This document shows, in pieces, positions 24,332-31,760 of a stretch of DNA of 35,376 nt (position 1 is the first letter of the stretch; every line of letters begins with the position of its first letter). The notes under the pieces are model-generated. The model saw nothing but the letters and a program-made list of their open reading frames with translations. It made no database searches and was not told the origin of the DNA. The position numbers and the translations under genes are program-made. The stretch lies in contig JAUYNO010000083.1 of NCBI GenBank assembly GCA_030696045.1, positions 1 through 35,376 of the forward strand, read 5' to 3'. Source of the stretch: Stagnimonas sp. GTDB taxonomy: Bacteria; Pseudomonadota; Gammaproteobacteria; Nevskiales; Nevskiaceae.

Positions 24332-25096
24332 ATGACGCAGAGACTCAAGGGCAAGGTCGCATTGGTCACCGGCGGTGGACAGGGCGTGGGGCAGGGCATC
24401 GCCTTCGCGCTGGCGGCGGAGGGCGCGGCGGTCGCCGTCACTGGCCGCACGCTGTCGAAGCTGCAGGCCACGGTGGCCGAGATCGGCAAGCGCGGTGGCA
24501 AGGCGCTGGCGCTGGAATGCGACGTCAAGGATGCCGCCTCGCTGGAGCACAGCGTGTCTGAAACCGTGAAGCAGCTGGGCGGCCTCGACATCCTGATCAA
24601 CAGCGCCCAGGAAGTGCCGCTCGGCACCCTCAATGGCGTCAGTGAAGCGGCCTTCGCGGCCGGCTGGGAGTCCGGCCCGCTGGCGACTTTCCGGCTGATG
24701 CGCCTGGCCTACCCGCACCTGAAGAAGAGCGGCGACGGCAACATCGTCAACCTGGCTTCGTCGGCGGCCTTCCGCTGGGACGCGGCCGGCTACGGCGCCT
24801 ATTCGGCGGTGAAGGAGGCGACCCGCCAGCTCACCCGCGCCGCCGCCTGCGAATGGGCCAAGGAAGGCATCCGCACCAACTGCATCCTGCCGCTGGCCGA
24901 TTCACCGGCGATGGCGGGTTGGACTGCGGCGCGGCCGGAAGAAGCCGCCGCCTTCGTCGCCACCGTGCCGCAGCAGCGCGTCGGCGCCTGCGAGGCCGAC
25001 ATCGGCCGCTTCGTCGCCAACCTCTGCACTGCGGACTGCCGCTACATCAATGGGCAGAGCATTGCGGTGGATGGTGGGCAGGCGTTTCTTGGCTGA
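24332..25096 (+). CDS. short-chain dehydrogenase/reductase
   Basis: 254 residues. TGGGQGVGQGIAFAL is the NAD(P) loop and YSAVK the catalytic Tyr/Lys pair, with a serine in NLASSAAF. The usual NNAG is replaced by NSAQ, an unusual variant near the active site. It ends in the common DGGQAFLG. It follows the TonB receptor gene by 36 bases with an AAGGA site and is probably cotranscribed. It is likely an alcohol/ketone oxidoreductase on the imported compound, such as a hydroxysteroid dehydrogenase; the position acted on cannot be read from sequence. Confidence 0.9.
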   Translation: MTQRLKGKVALVTGGGQGVGQGIAFALAAEGAAVAVTGRTLSKLQATVAEIGKRGGKALALECDVKDAASLEHSVSETVKQLGGLDILINSAQEVPLGTLNGVSEAAFAAGWESGPLATFRLMRLAYPHLKKSGDGNIVNLASSAAFRWDAAGYGAYSAVKEATRQLTRAAACEWAKEGIRTNCILPLADSPAMAGWTAARPEEAAAFVATVPQQRVGACEADIGRFVANLCTADCRYINGQSIAVDGGQAFLG

Positions 25097-25111
25097 GTTC
25101 GCGCGCGTGGC

Positions 25112-25262
25112 GAGAACCCCCCTCCCCAACCCCTCCCCGCAAGGGGGAGGGGCTCAGTGCCGCACGCACATTTACCCCCTCCCCCCTGCGGGGGCGTTTG
25201 GCCTAAGCGGGACTGACTCAATGTCAGTCTCGACCGAAGCCAAACGCGGGGAGGGGGGCGAT
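25112..25262. repeat. dispersed CTCTCCC-type repeat, copy 3, with nested palindrome
   Basis: CCCCTCCCCGCAAGGGGGAGGGG, counted as two arms, is followed by CCCCCTCCCCCCTGCGGGGGC. A 54-base insertion, GCGTTTGGC (25194-25202) to GCCAAACGC (25239-25247), surrounds ACTGAC-TCAAT-GTCAGT. The insertion matches the one in copy 1 at its ends and centre but not in between. Confidence 0.8.
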
Positions 25263-25282
25263 CTCATCGCGCGCTCTGTTAG

Positions 25283-26500
25283 ATGCCCATGAACGCCTTC
25301 ACGTCACTGCAACTCGGCCCCCTGCAGCTCCGCAACCGCTTCATCAAGTCCGCCACCAACGAGGGCATGGCCAAGGGCGGAGTGCCCTCGAAGGCCCTGG
25401 TCGAGCACCACCGACGCATGGCGGCCGGCGGCGCTGCGCTGACCACGGTCGCCTACTGTGCGATCAGCGCCGACGGCCGCACTTTCGAGGATCAGGTAAC
25501 GCTCGACGAGCCCAGCCTGCCGCATCTGCGCGCGCTCACCGAGGCCGTGCATCGCGAAGGAGGCGCGGCCTGTGCGCAGATCACGCACGGCGGCTGCTTC
25601 ACCTTCGTCAAGCAGCAGGCGGGCCGGCCTATCAGTGCTAGCGGCGGCTTCAATCCGCCCGGCTCGATCAGCGGCCAGTTCTTCAAGCGGGCGATGACCG
25701 AGGCCGATCTGGAGCGCGTCGCTGGCGAGTTCGTCGCGGCGGCTCTATTGGCCGAGCGCGCCGGTTTCGACGCGGTCGAGATCCACATGGGCCATGGCTA
25801 TCTGCTCAGCCAGTTCCTCTCGCCCAGCTACAACAAGCGCAAGGATCGCTGGGGCGGCCGGACCGCTGCCGAGCGGGTGCGCTATCCGGCCCTGGTGCTG
25901 CGCCGCGTGCTCGATGCGGTCGGCGCGCGGCTGGCAGTGATCTGCAAGATCTGCGTCACCGAAGGTTTCAAGGGCGGCGCCACCGCCGAGGACGCGGTGC
26001 AGGTGGCGCAGGCCCTGGAGCGCGAGGGCGCGCACCTGCTGGTGCTCAGCGGCGGCATGAATGTCGAATCGCCCTGGGCCATCTTCGGCAGCAACATGCC
26101 GAAGGCGGCGACCGATGTCATCGACAACAAGATCGTGCGCCTGGCGACCCGGCTGATGAAGCTCTGGGAGCCGAAGGTGCCGTTCCAGGAGCTGTACCTG
26201 CGCGAGCACTCGCTCAAGGTTCGTGCCGCCGTGCGGATGCCGCTGGCCTATCTCGGCGGCGCCAAGTCCATGGCCGGCGTGCGGCAGGTGATGGCCGACG
26301 GTTTCGATGCGGTGGTGATGGGCCGCGCCCTGATCCACGACCCGGACCTGGTGCGCAAGTTCGAAGATGGCCGCGCCACGGTGTCCGGCTGCACCGCCTG
26401 CAACGAGTGCGTGGTGAGCATGTACACGCCCGGCGGCACGCGGTGCGTACTGAATCCGCCCAATGATGTGAAGCTCAACCAGACGCCAGCGGCAGCCTAG
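25283..26500 (+). CDS. NADH:flavin oxidoreductase, old yellow enzyme family with Fe-S-type cysteines
   Basis: 405 residues from ATG 25283 (ATG 25289 is equally possible). FTSLQLGPLQLRNRFIKSATNEGMA, split into landmarks, and EIHMGHGYLLSQFLSP with NKRKDRWGG are FMN-barrel signatures. The C-terminus has CTACNECVV and, 11 residues after that second cluster, a further Cys in RCVLNP, which resembles the 4Fe-4S site of 2,4-dienoyl-CoA reductases. The second flavin/NAD domain of those enzymes is absent and the protein stops soon after. Probable reaction: reduction of an activated C=C bond. No strong ribosome site was seen. Confidence 0.88.
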   Translation: MPMNAFTSLQLGPLQLRNRFIKSATNEGMAKGGVPSKALVEHHRRMAAGGAALTTVAYCAISADGRTFEDQVTLDEPSLPHLRALTEAVHREGGAACAQITHGGCFTFVKQQAGRPISASGGFNPPGSISGQFFKRAMTEADLERVAGEFVAAALLAERAGFDAVEIHMGHGYLLSQFLSPSYNKRKDRWGGRTAAERVRYPALVLRRVLDAVGARLAVICKICVTEGFKGGATAEDAVQVAQALEREGAHLLVLSGGMNVESPWAIFGSNMPKAATDVIDNKIVRLATRLMKLWEPKVPFQELYLREHSLKVRAAVRMPLAYLGGAKSMAGVRQVMADGFDAVVMGRALIHDPDLVRKFEDGRATVSGCTACNECVVSMYTPGGTRCVLNPPNDVKLNQTPAAA

Positions 26501-26557
26501 GCCGAGGCAGTCCTGGCTTCATCGTGCGGTTGAATTGCGCGGGCGGCTATTCGTTGA

Positions 26558-26635
26558 CTCGAACGCCCAGCATCAGCTGCGGATTTTCCGCAGCGAAGCG
26601 AAGGCAACTACGTCGGCTGGATGCACTTGTTGGGC
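26558..26635 (-). repeat. attC-like recombination site
   Basis: Read on the minus strand it starts GCCCAAC (26629-26635), immediately after the stop of the LprI-like gene. It has GCATCCAGC paired imperfectly with GCTGATGC (one unpaired base, as in attC), an internal hairpin GCTGCGG/CCGCAGC, and ends GGGCGTTCGAG with the GTT core at 26562-26564. Length is about 78 bases, within the attC range. Confidence 0.6.
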
Positions 26636-27041
26636 ATCACGGCGCCTCCATGAAGGCCTTTCGCAGCTCGGCCTCCCTCTCGTCGTTCATGCGCTCGATG
26701 CATGTGAGTTCTGCTGCTGGAGCCAGGGTGCCGTTAACTGCTTCGAAATAGTACGCGCAGTTGCTGCCACGATATTTAAGCCAATCTTTCTGTGCCGCAG
26801 CCAGTGGGCCACTTAGAGAGCCGGCTTGGCGTAACCACTCTTGCTCAGACTTGCGCATGTTCGCTAGCAACGCGTGGTAGGTTGAAGCGAGGCGTTGCTC
26901 TGATTCATCTGCCTTGGATTTGGCACATGCCACTACGTCGGGTGTAGCTCCTGAACTGCAATTTGCTCTTGGCTCCGCTACGACCGCGAGGCATGGGAGC
27001 GACAATGCGAGCGCCACAACGTAGCTTTTCATGATGCCCAA
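26564..27041 (-). mobile_element. solitary integron gene cassette carrying an LprI-like gene
   Basis: Minus-strand order: chromosomal ATTACCTG, then TTGGGCATCATG with the gene start, the gene, TGATGCCCAACAAG, attC, and G followed by TTCGAG of the flank. If the 478-base unit is closed into a circle between G and TTGGGC, the attC end becomes GTTGGGC, the exact complement of its first box GCCCAAC. That is what a cassette inserted at a secondary G-TT site would show. No integrase is in the window. Confidence 0.6.
26637..27032 (-). CDS. LprI-like (DUF1311) periplasmic protein, cassette-borne
   Basis: 131 residues. A signal peptide (MKSYVVALALSLPCLAVVA) precedes a mature region with NCSSGATPDVVACAKSKA and LAAAQKDWLKYRGSNC, then ELTCIERM, the cysteine pattern of the LprI/DUF1311 family. 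Some members inhibit lysozyme; for most the role is unknown. ATG 27032 is preferred to 27071 because the signal peptide starts there and GTTGGGC lies 3 bases upstream. The gene is richer in A/T than the flanks, has its own orientation against its neighbours, and is bracketed by cassette signals, so recent transfer is likely. Confidence 0.8.
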   Translation of the reverse strand: MKSYVVALALSLPCLAVVAEPRANCSSGATPDVVACAKSKADESEQRLASTYHALLANMRKSEQEWLRQAGSLSGPLAAAQKDWLKYRGSNCAYYFEAVNGTLAPAAELTCIERMNDEREAELRKAFMEAP

Positions 27042-27221
27042 CAGGTAATAGGCCGAACGAGGTCCGAGCATGATTTATTTGTGCGGGCGCCGAAGCCGCG
27101 CTGCAACCCATTGTTCTTGAAAGCGGCCGCTTTCATTCCGTCTCCTTATGCAGTGTTCGCCCGGGCGTTTCCGACGCCCACAGTCGATGCTGCCGCTGCG
27201 CGCGCGGGGGAGCAAGTTTGG

Positions 27222-27320
27222 AACCATTCGAGCTGAGCCCCTCGGCGCGCTGAGGAGAGGCCTGTCGAAGTCAGTCGGCACGTCGGTGCAGCCCTTTGAC
27301 AGGCTCAGGGAAAACGGCTG
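27222..27320. repeat. inverted pair of GCCTGTCGAAG-type repeats
   Basis: The gap of about 340 bases between the cassette and the crotonase gene holds a hairpin GGGCGT/ACGCCC (27163-27179) and this pair. GCCTGTCGAAG (27260-27270) and CTTTGACAGGC (27294-27304) are inverted with one mismatch, extended by CTGAGCCCC and GGCTCAGGG. The unit resembles a repeat common in other proteobacterial genomes (TTCGACAGGCTCAGGG). Confidence 0.6.
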
Positions 27321-27379
27321 TCTGGGTGCTCGCCGTTCGTGGCTGCGCGTAAGCTGTCCTCCCTTTTTGGAGGAAGGAC

Positions 27380-28264
27380 ATGACCACCTACAACACGCTC
27401 GACTACACCGTCGCCGACGGCATCCTCACGCTCACGCTCAACCGTCCGGAGCAGATGAACTCCTTCACGGTGGAGATGGCCAACGAGCTGGTGGCCGCCT
27501 TCGAGCGCGCGAGTGAAGAGGACGCTGTGCGCGCCATCGTTGTCACCGGCGCTGGCAAGGCCTTCTGTGCCGGCATGGACCTCACCAAGCCCGGCAATGT
27601 CTTTGGCCTCGCCGAGGACCTGCGACCGAGCTTGCAGGATATGAACGAGCGCCTGGACGATCCCGCCATCCACGAAGGCGTGCGCGACACCGGCGGCCGG
27701 GTGACGTTGGCGATCTTCAACTGCAAGAAGCCGGTCATTGCCGCCATCAACGGTGCGGCGGTCGGCATCGGCGCCACCATGACCCTGGCGATGGACGTGC
27801 GGCTGGCGTCCGAGAAAGCCCGCATTGGTTTCGTGTTCGGCAAGATCGGCATCGTGCCGGAGGCCTGTTCGAGCTGGTTCCTGCCGCGCATCGTCGGCAT
27901 CTCGCAGGCGCTGGAATGGTGCTATTCGGCCGACATCCTCAGCGCCGAGGAAGCCAAGGCCGGTGGCCTGGTGAAGGCGGTTCTGGCGCCGGACCAGTTG
28001 CTGCCCGAGGCCTACAAGCTGGCGCGGAAATTCGTCGAGGGCCGCTCGCCGGTCGCGGTCGCGCTGGCGCGGCAGATGCTCTATCGCAACTCCGCCCAGG
28101 CGCATCCGATCGAGGCGCACCGGGTCGACTCGCTGGCGGTGTTCTACACCAGCCTGAAGGACGGCAAGGAGGGCGTGCAATCCTTCCTGGAAAAGCGCGC
28201 GCCGGAGTTCAGCGCCCAGGCTTCCAGCGACATGCCGCCGTTCTATTCGGACTGGGCGCGCTAG
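27380..28264 (+). CDS. enoyl-CoA hydratase/isomerase family protein (crotonase)
   Basis: 294 residues. LTLNRPEQMNSF, VTGAGKAFCAGMDL (oxyanion hole) and KPVIAAINGAAVGIGATMTL are crotonase signatures. GKIGIVPEACSSWFLPRIVG keeps the glutamate used by hydratases and isomerases, so it is probably catalytic. It has a strong GGAGGAAGG site before ATG 27380. It is likely to act on an acyl-CoA from side-chain or ring degradation; which step is not decidable here. No operon partner is adjacent: a repeat precedes it and another repeat follows. Confidence 0.92.
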   Translation: MTTYNTLDYTVADGILTLTLNRPEQMNSFTVEMANELVAAFERASEEDAVRAIVVTGAGKAFCAGMDLTKPGNVFGLAEDLRPSLQDMNERLDDPAIHEGVRDTGGRVTLAIFNCKKPVIAAINGAAVGIGATMTLAMDVRLASEKARIGFVFGKIGIVPEACSSWFLPRIVGISQALEWCYSADILSAEEAKAGGLVKAVLAPDQLLPEAYKLARKFVEGRSPVAVALARQMLYRNSAQAHPIEAHRVDSLAVFYTSLKDGKEGVQSFLEKRAPEFSAQASSDMPPFYSDWAR

Positions 28265-28312
28265 GGGCGCCGTTGGATCACATGGCGGCGTCGTTCTTCG
28301 CAATGCGCACCA

Positions 28313-28451
28313 GTCCCCTCCCTCGCTTGCGGGGGAGGGTTAGGGTGGGGGCGGCGAGCGGAGCGCGCATGCGCTGAGGCCAAACCTCAGCGGAAGCATT
28401 CGCTGCGCTCACTCGCCCCCATCCCGGCCTTCCCCCGCAAGCAGGGGAAGG
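28313..28451. repeat. dispersed CTCTCCC-type repeat, copy 4
   Basis: It has CCCCTCCCTCGCTTGCGGGGGAGGG, taken as arms, then TTAGGGTGGGGGCGGCGAGCGGAGCGC and, at the end, CCTTCCCCCGCAAGCAGGGGAAGG. A small hairpin GCTGAGG/CCTCAGC lies in the middle (28372-28390). With flanks it occupies most of the 307-base gap 28265-28571. Confidence 0.75.
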
Positions 28452-28571
28452 AGACAAGCGATGTCGCCAACTAACCGAAAGCTGCTCCAGTGCTCCCCCG
28501 GGCCGGCGCCCGATTCGCTAACCTATCGCCAGCCGCTGCCTGCGGTCCGGTATTGCCAACGGGAGAACCCA

Positions 28572-28742
28572 GTGGAACCTGAGAAGAACGAAGAACGCTT
28601 CACCCGGACGGTGGCGTTCATGAAGCAGCGCAAGGCGGAGAAGGAAAAGGACGGCCGCTGGACCGGCAAGGTCTCGCTGGTGCTCGGCGCGACTGGCGCC
28701 GCTGCCGTGGTGCTGACGACGCTGTACTTCCTGTTTCGCTAG
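28572..28742 (+). CDS. small single-span membrane protein, unknown function
   Basis: 56 residues from a GTG start with GGGAG 7 bases upstream. A charged N-terminal half (PEKNEERFTRT, KQRKAEKEKDGRW) precedes one hydrophobic segment (VSLVLGATGAAAVVLTTLYFLF), which predicts a membrane anchor with a cytosolic tail. The frame is open further upstream to 28461, but that part overlaps the repeat and lacks a ribosome site. No family was recognised. Confidence 0.6.
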   Translation: MEPEKNEERFTRTVAFMKQRKAEKEKDGRWTGKVSLVLGATGAAAVVLTTLYFLFR

Positions 28743-28752
28743 GTTTTTCTCG

Positions 28753-28776
28753 GGCCGCGCCGCCGTCGGCGCGGCC
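28753..28776. terminator. GC-rich hairpin between convergent genes
   Basis: 10-bp perfect stem GGCCGCGCCG/CGGCGCGGCC with a 4-base loop, ending one base before the stop of the next gene. No T run on either side, so it is not a canonical intrinsic terminator. Confidence 0.45.
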
Positions 28777-29031
28777 TCAGTGGCAGACCGGCTCGCTGGC
28801 CCGGGCGCGGGCGACGAAGTGGTTGGTGAGCGAGGTGGTGCGCTGTTCGCGCTGGGCGATGCTGTCCTCGGACAGGGCGTAGCGTTCGCAGGCGATCCGT
28901 TCGCTGCCACGCGCCGCGATCAGCTCCAGATCACCGACGAAGCGAAAACCCCGGTGTTCGGGGCTCGAAGCCCAGATTGCCGTCACGGCGAGGCCATCGG
29001 GGTAGCGGCGGATGAAGAGGGTCTGTGACAT
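28777..29031 (-). CDS. hypothetical protein
   Basis: 84 residues from ATG 29031, chosen for the AGGAAG site upstream. It starts MSQTLFIRRYPDGLAVTAIW and has a mixed alpha/beta-like composition without signal peptide or membrane segment. The C-terminal part is Arg/Ser-rich (SIAQREQRTTSLTNHFVARA). No family was recognised. The 129 bases between it and the upstream SDR gene show no further gene. Confidence 0.55.
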   Translation of the reverse strand: MSQTLFIRRYPDGLAVTAIWASSPEHRGFRFVGDLELIAARGSERIACERYALSEDSIAQREQRTTSLTNHFVARARASEPVCH

Positions 29032-29160
29032 GGGCTTCCTGCGGGCCGGACACGCCGGCTGCCGCCGGCTGAATGTGGCCATGAGAGCGCAAAACCGGGC
29101 GGCCCGCAGCAGCTATCGCCGCCAGCGGAAGCGACGGCCCGACGGAAGGCGACGACCGGT

Positions 29161-30072
29161 TCAGTCGGCCAGGTAATGCACCCCGGTCAGGCGTTCGGAC
29201 AGTTCCCACAGGCCCCGCGCCAGCCCTGGATCGCGGGCCTGCGGACTGCTTTCCACCGCTTTCGGGAAGCCCCCCAGCTCCTTGTAGCCACCGGGGCCGT
29301 AGTACTCGCCGCCACGCACCTCGGCGGCGGTGGCCGCGTGCAGCGCCGGCAGGGCGCCCAGGGCCGGCGCCTGCGCGAACAAGCGGGTCGCCAGCCGCAT
29401 GAAGTAGCCGCCCAGCTCCGGGTTGGTGGCGGCATAGCCCGGGTGTGCGGTGACCGCCAGCGCGCGGCTGCCGGCCCGCTTCAGCCGGCGGTCCAGCTCG
29501 AAGCTGAACAGCAGCGCGGCCAGCTTGCTGCGGCCGTAGGCGTCCATTTCCTTGTAGGGGCGCGCCGTCAGGCCGGGGTCGCCCAGGTCCAGGCCCTGGG
29601 TGAGGCGGTGCGCCATGCTCGACATGCTGAGCACGCGGGCGGCCGGGGCGGCGTTCAGCGGCTCCAGCAGCAGGCCGGTGAGGGCGAAGGGGCCGAAATG
29701 GTTGGTGCCCAGGTGGGTCTCGAAGCCGTCCCGGGTCTGACCCTGCGGCGCCAGGATCGCTGCGGCGTTGTGGATCAGCAGGTCGAGCTGGCTGAAACGT
29801 GCCTTGAAGGCCTCGGCGAAGCGGCGGATCGAGCCGAGGTCGGCGACATCCAGCTGCATCGCCTCCACCGTCGCACTCGGCAGCTGCTGGCGCAGGCGCG
29901 CGGCGGCGGCCTCGCCCCGGCTCAGGTCGCGGCAGCCCAGCACCACGCGGGCACCGGCGGCGGCCAGCGCCTGGGCGATCTCGTAGCCGAGGCCGCGATT
30001 GCCGCCGGTGATGAGGGCGAGCTTGCCCTGCTGGTTGGGAAGGTCGGCGGCGCTTTTCAATGGGGTGCTCAT
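29161..30072 (-). CDS. short-chain dehydrogenase, retinol-dehydrogenase/WWOX-like
   Basis: 303 residues. ITGGNRGLGYEIAQAL binds NADP(H), NHFGPFALTGLLL and SSMAHRLTQG follow, and YGRSK is the catalytic pair. This subtype includes retinol dehydrogenases and protochlorophyllide-reductase-like SDRs that act on large hydrophobic substrates. It is the last gene of a four-gene operon; its ATG overlaps the methyltransferase stop (ATGA, 30069-30072). A hydroxysteroid or similar lipid substrate is inferred from the 5alpha-reductase upstream. Confidence 0.9.
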   Translation of the reverse strand: MSTPLKSAADLPNQQGKLALITGGNRGLGYEIAQALAAAGARVVLGCRDLSRGEAAAARLRQQLPSATVEAMQLDVADLGSIRRFAEAFKARFSQLDLLIHNAAAILAPQGQTRDGFETHLGTNHFGPFALTGLLLEPLNAAPAARVLSMSSMAHRLTQGLDLGDPGLTARPYKEMDAYGRSKLAALLFSFELDRRLKRAGSRALAVTAHPGYAATNPELGGYFMRLATRLFAQAPALGALPALHAATAAEVRGGEYYGPGGYKELGGFPKAVESSPQARDPGLARGLWELSERLTGVHYLAD

Positions 30073-30932
30073 GGGAATCCGGCGTGAGAGGGGCAGGTAC
30101 GGGCTTCGAGAATGCGCACGCGGTCGGCGCCACGGGTGCTGGCGATGTCGCGGTTGACCGGCAGGTCCGCCGCCCGGTGCATGGCGACCGTGTCGAAGCC
30201 GGCCGCCTTTAGGGTGGAGATGGCCTCCGGCTCGGTGCGGTAGTGCACGTGCATGCGGCCGCGCACGAAGACCTGCAGGGCGGCGCCGAAGGCGGCCATG
30301 CCGGCGCTGCGCTGCTCGTTCATCAGGTAGGCATCGGCCAGGTACAGACCCTGGGGGAACTGCTTCAGCGTCGTCGCGATCTCGCTCCAGACGAAACGCG
30401 CCTGGGCCGGCGACAGGTAGTTCATCAGGCCTTCGGTGATGATCGCCGTGCCCAGTCTGGGATCGAGCGTCGCCGCGATCGCGGCCAGCGAATCCGGGCC
30501 TTCGCTCCTGAGTGCGTTCAGATCGAGTACGCGGTGCTGCTTGCTCAACAGTTTGGCGTCGTCGAGCAGGCGCCGCTTGGTGGCCGCCATCTGCGGCAGA
30601 TCGGTTTCGAGGTAGGTGAGCTTCTTGCCGTAGCGGTTAGCGAAAGCCCAGCCGCGCGGCGACAGGCCGGCTGCGATCTCGATCACCTGGCCGACGCGAC
30701 CGTCCTCGATGGCCTGGGTCAGTAGGGCGTCGATGCCGCGATGGCGCGCCAGCATCAGCGCTTCCAGCGAGATGCCGCTCAAGGCCTTGGCGGCGCCGAT
30801 CAGCAGGCGGAAGCCGCGATCCAGTCGCTTGCCCTGCGGCGTCGCCAAGGCTGGATGCGAGAGGCCGTGCCGGTACCAGAAGTAACCGGTGGCGTAGGCG
30901 GTGGGGCTGACCTGCTCGGACTTCGCGCTCAT
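30069..30932 (-). CDS. LCM/PPM1-type SAM-dependent methyltransferase
   Basis: 287 residues. VIEIAAGLSPRGWAFANRYG is the SAM-binding motif I, YLETDLPQMAATKRRLL the acidic second motif and ITEGLMNYLSPAQARFVW the later conserved motif of leucine-carboxyl-methyltransferase-like enzymes. Bacterial members methylate carboxyl or hydroxyl groups of small molecules, mostly unknown. Both ends overlap their neighbours by ATGA, so translation is coupled to the 5alpha-reductase and the SDR. In this operon it could methylate a steroid acid or hydroxyl; this is inference. Confidence 0.85.
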   Translation of the reverse strand: MSAKSEQVSPTAYATGYFWYRHGLSHPALATPQGKRLDRGFRLLIGAAKALSGISLEALMLARHRGIDALLTQAIEDGRVGQVIEIAAGLSPRGWAFANRYGKKLTYLETDLPQMAATKRRLLDDAKLLSKQHRVLDLNALRSEGPDSLAAIAATLDPRLGTAIITEGLMNYLSPAQARFVWSEIATTLKQFPQGLYLADAYLMNEQRSAGMAAFGAALQVFVRGRMHVHYRTEPEAISTLKAAGFDTVAMHRAADLPVNRDIASTRGADRVRILEARTCPSHAGFP

Positions 30933-31726
30933 AGCACTCCGGGAATCAGGATCTTCCGCTGCGGCGGATAGTCCGGGAACTTCTCGCGGTACCAGCGGTG
31001 GTTGGCGTAGGCGCGCGGCACCAGATTGGCGGCGGTCCAGGCGACGAAGCTCAGGCCGGCGAGCGACCAGGTGGCGATGGCCCAGCCGCTCCAGATCATC
31101 AGTTCGCCCAGGTAGTTGGGGCAGGTGATCTTCTCGTACAACCAGCCGCGCGGAATCTTGTAGCCACTCTCGCCCGGCTTGCGCAGCGCCGCCAGCATGG
31201 CGTCGGCCCGGCGGTTGACGTAGTAGCCGCCGGCGAACAGCGCCGCGCCGAGCAGGAAGCGCGGGTCCGCCAGCCAGCCCAGTTCGTACGGGCGGCTGAT
31301 CCCTGGCCAGGACAGGATCGCGGCATTGGCGAACGACACGCCGAGGTTGGTGGTGAAGGCGAGCACAGGCACCAGCAGCGGCGTGGTGTCGCCGGGCTTG
31401 GTGCGCAGCCGGAACGGGAAGATGAAGCTGCGCTGGAAGTAATGCGCCTGCCAGAGCGCGAACAGCAGCAGGGGCACCGCGTTCAGGGCTTCGGTGCCGA
31501 GGAAGAAGATCAGGGCGAAGCCGAGCGAGGACGGCGCTTCCATGATGACCCAGGCCCAGCGGGTGGGCACTCCCGGCCCCCAGAACCAGGCGGTCTTCTC
31601 GCCCTTGTGGCGGCCGTAGGCGGCCTTCATCACGAACTGCAGCACCAGGAACACGAACAGGGCGGCGATGAAGTAGCCGAGGACGGTGTACTGGTGCCAT
31701 TGGACTGCGCTGAGGTCGGTGTTCAT
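30929..31726 (-). CDS. 3-oxo-5alpha-steroid 4-dehydrogenase (steroid 5alpha-reductase, SRD5A-like)
   Basis: Integral membrane NADPH-dependent enzyme of 265 residues, close to human SRD5A1 (259). It should reduce the delta4 double bond of 3-oxo-steroids to the 5alpha product. MEAPSS (Glu63) corresponds to the QE-P motif of SRD5A2 with Gln replaced by Met; AHYFQRSFIFPF holds the matching Tyr96. The C-terminal CPNYLGELMIWSGWAIATWS and NHRWYREKFPDYP, then RKILIPGVL, follow the animal/plant family very closely. Six or seven hydrophobic segments are visible. ATG 31726 is 35 bases from the upstream SDR stop. Isoprenylcysteine methyltransferase-like proteins share the fold but lack these motifs. Confidence 0.9.
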   Translation of the reverse strand: MNTDLSAVQWHQYTVLGYFIAALFVFLVLQFVMKAAYGRHKGEKTAWFWGPGVPTRWAWVIMEAPSSLGFALIFFLGTEALNAVPLLLFALWQAHYFQRSFIFPFRLRTKPGDTTPLLVPVLAFTTNLGVSFANAAILSWPGISRPYELGWLADPRFLLGAALFAGGYYVNRRADAMLAALRKPGESGYKIPRGWLYEKITCPNYLGELMIWSGWAIATWSLAGLSFVAWTAANLVPRAYANHRWYREKFPDYPPQRKILIPGVL

Positions 31727-31760
31727 GCGTGCAGCCCTCGCGATGGATGTGCCGCGCAGC

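Noticed and set aside
21875..24718. Very long open frame on the minus strand opposite the TonB receptor and SDR genes
   Set aside because: It is antisense to clearly recognisable genes and its translation has no family-like motifs; long antisense frames are common in GC-rich DNA.
28753..28776. Strong hairpin as intrinsic terminator for the small membrane protein gene
   Set aside because: No T run follows it on either strand; kept only as a hairpin of uncertain role.
30929..31726. Isoprenylcysteine methyltransferase for the 265-residue membrane protein
   Set aside because: The fold is shared, but the E-x-P motif and the C-terminal NHRWYREKFPDYP pattern point to the steroid 5alpha-reductase family.
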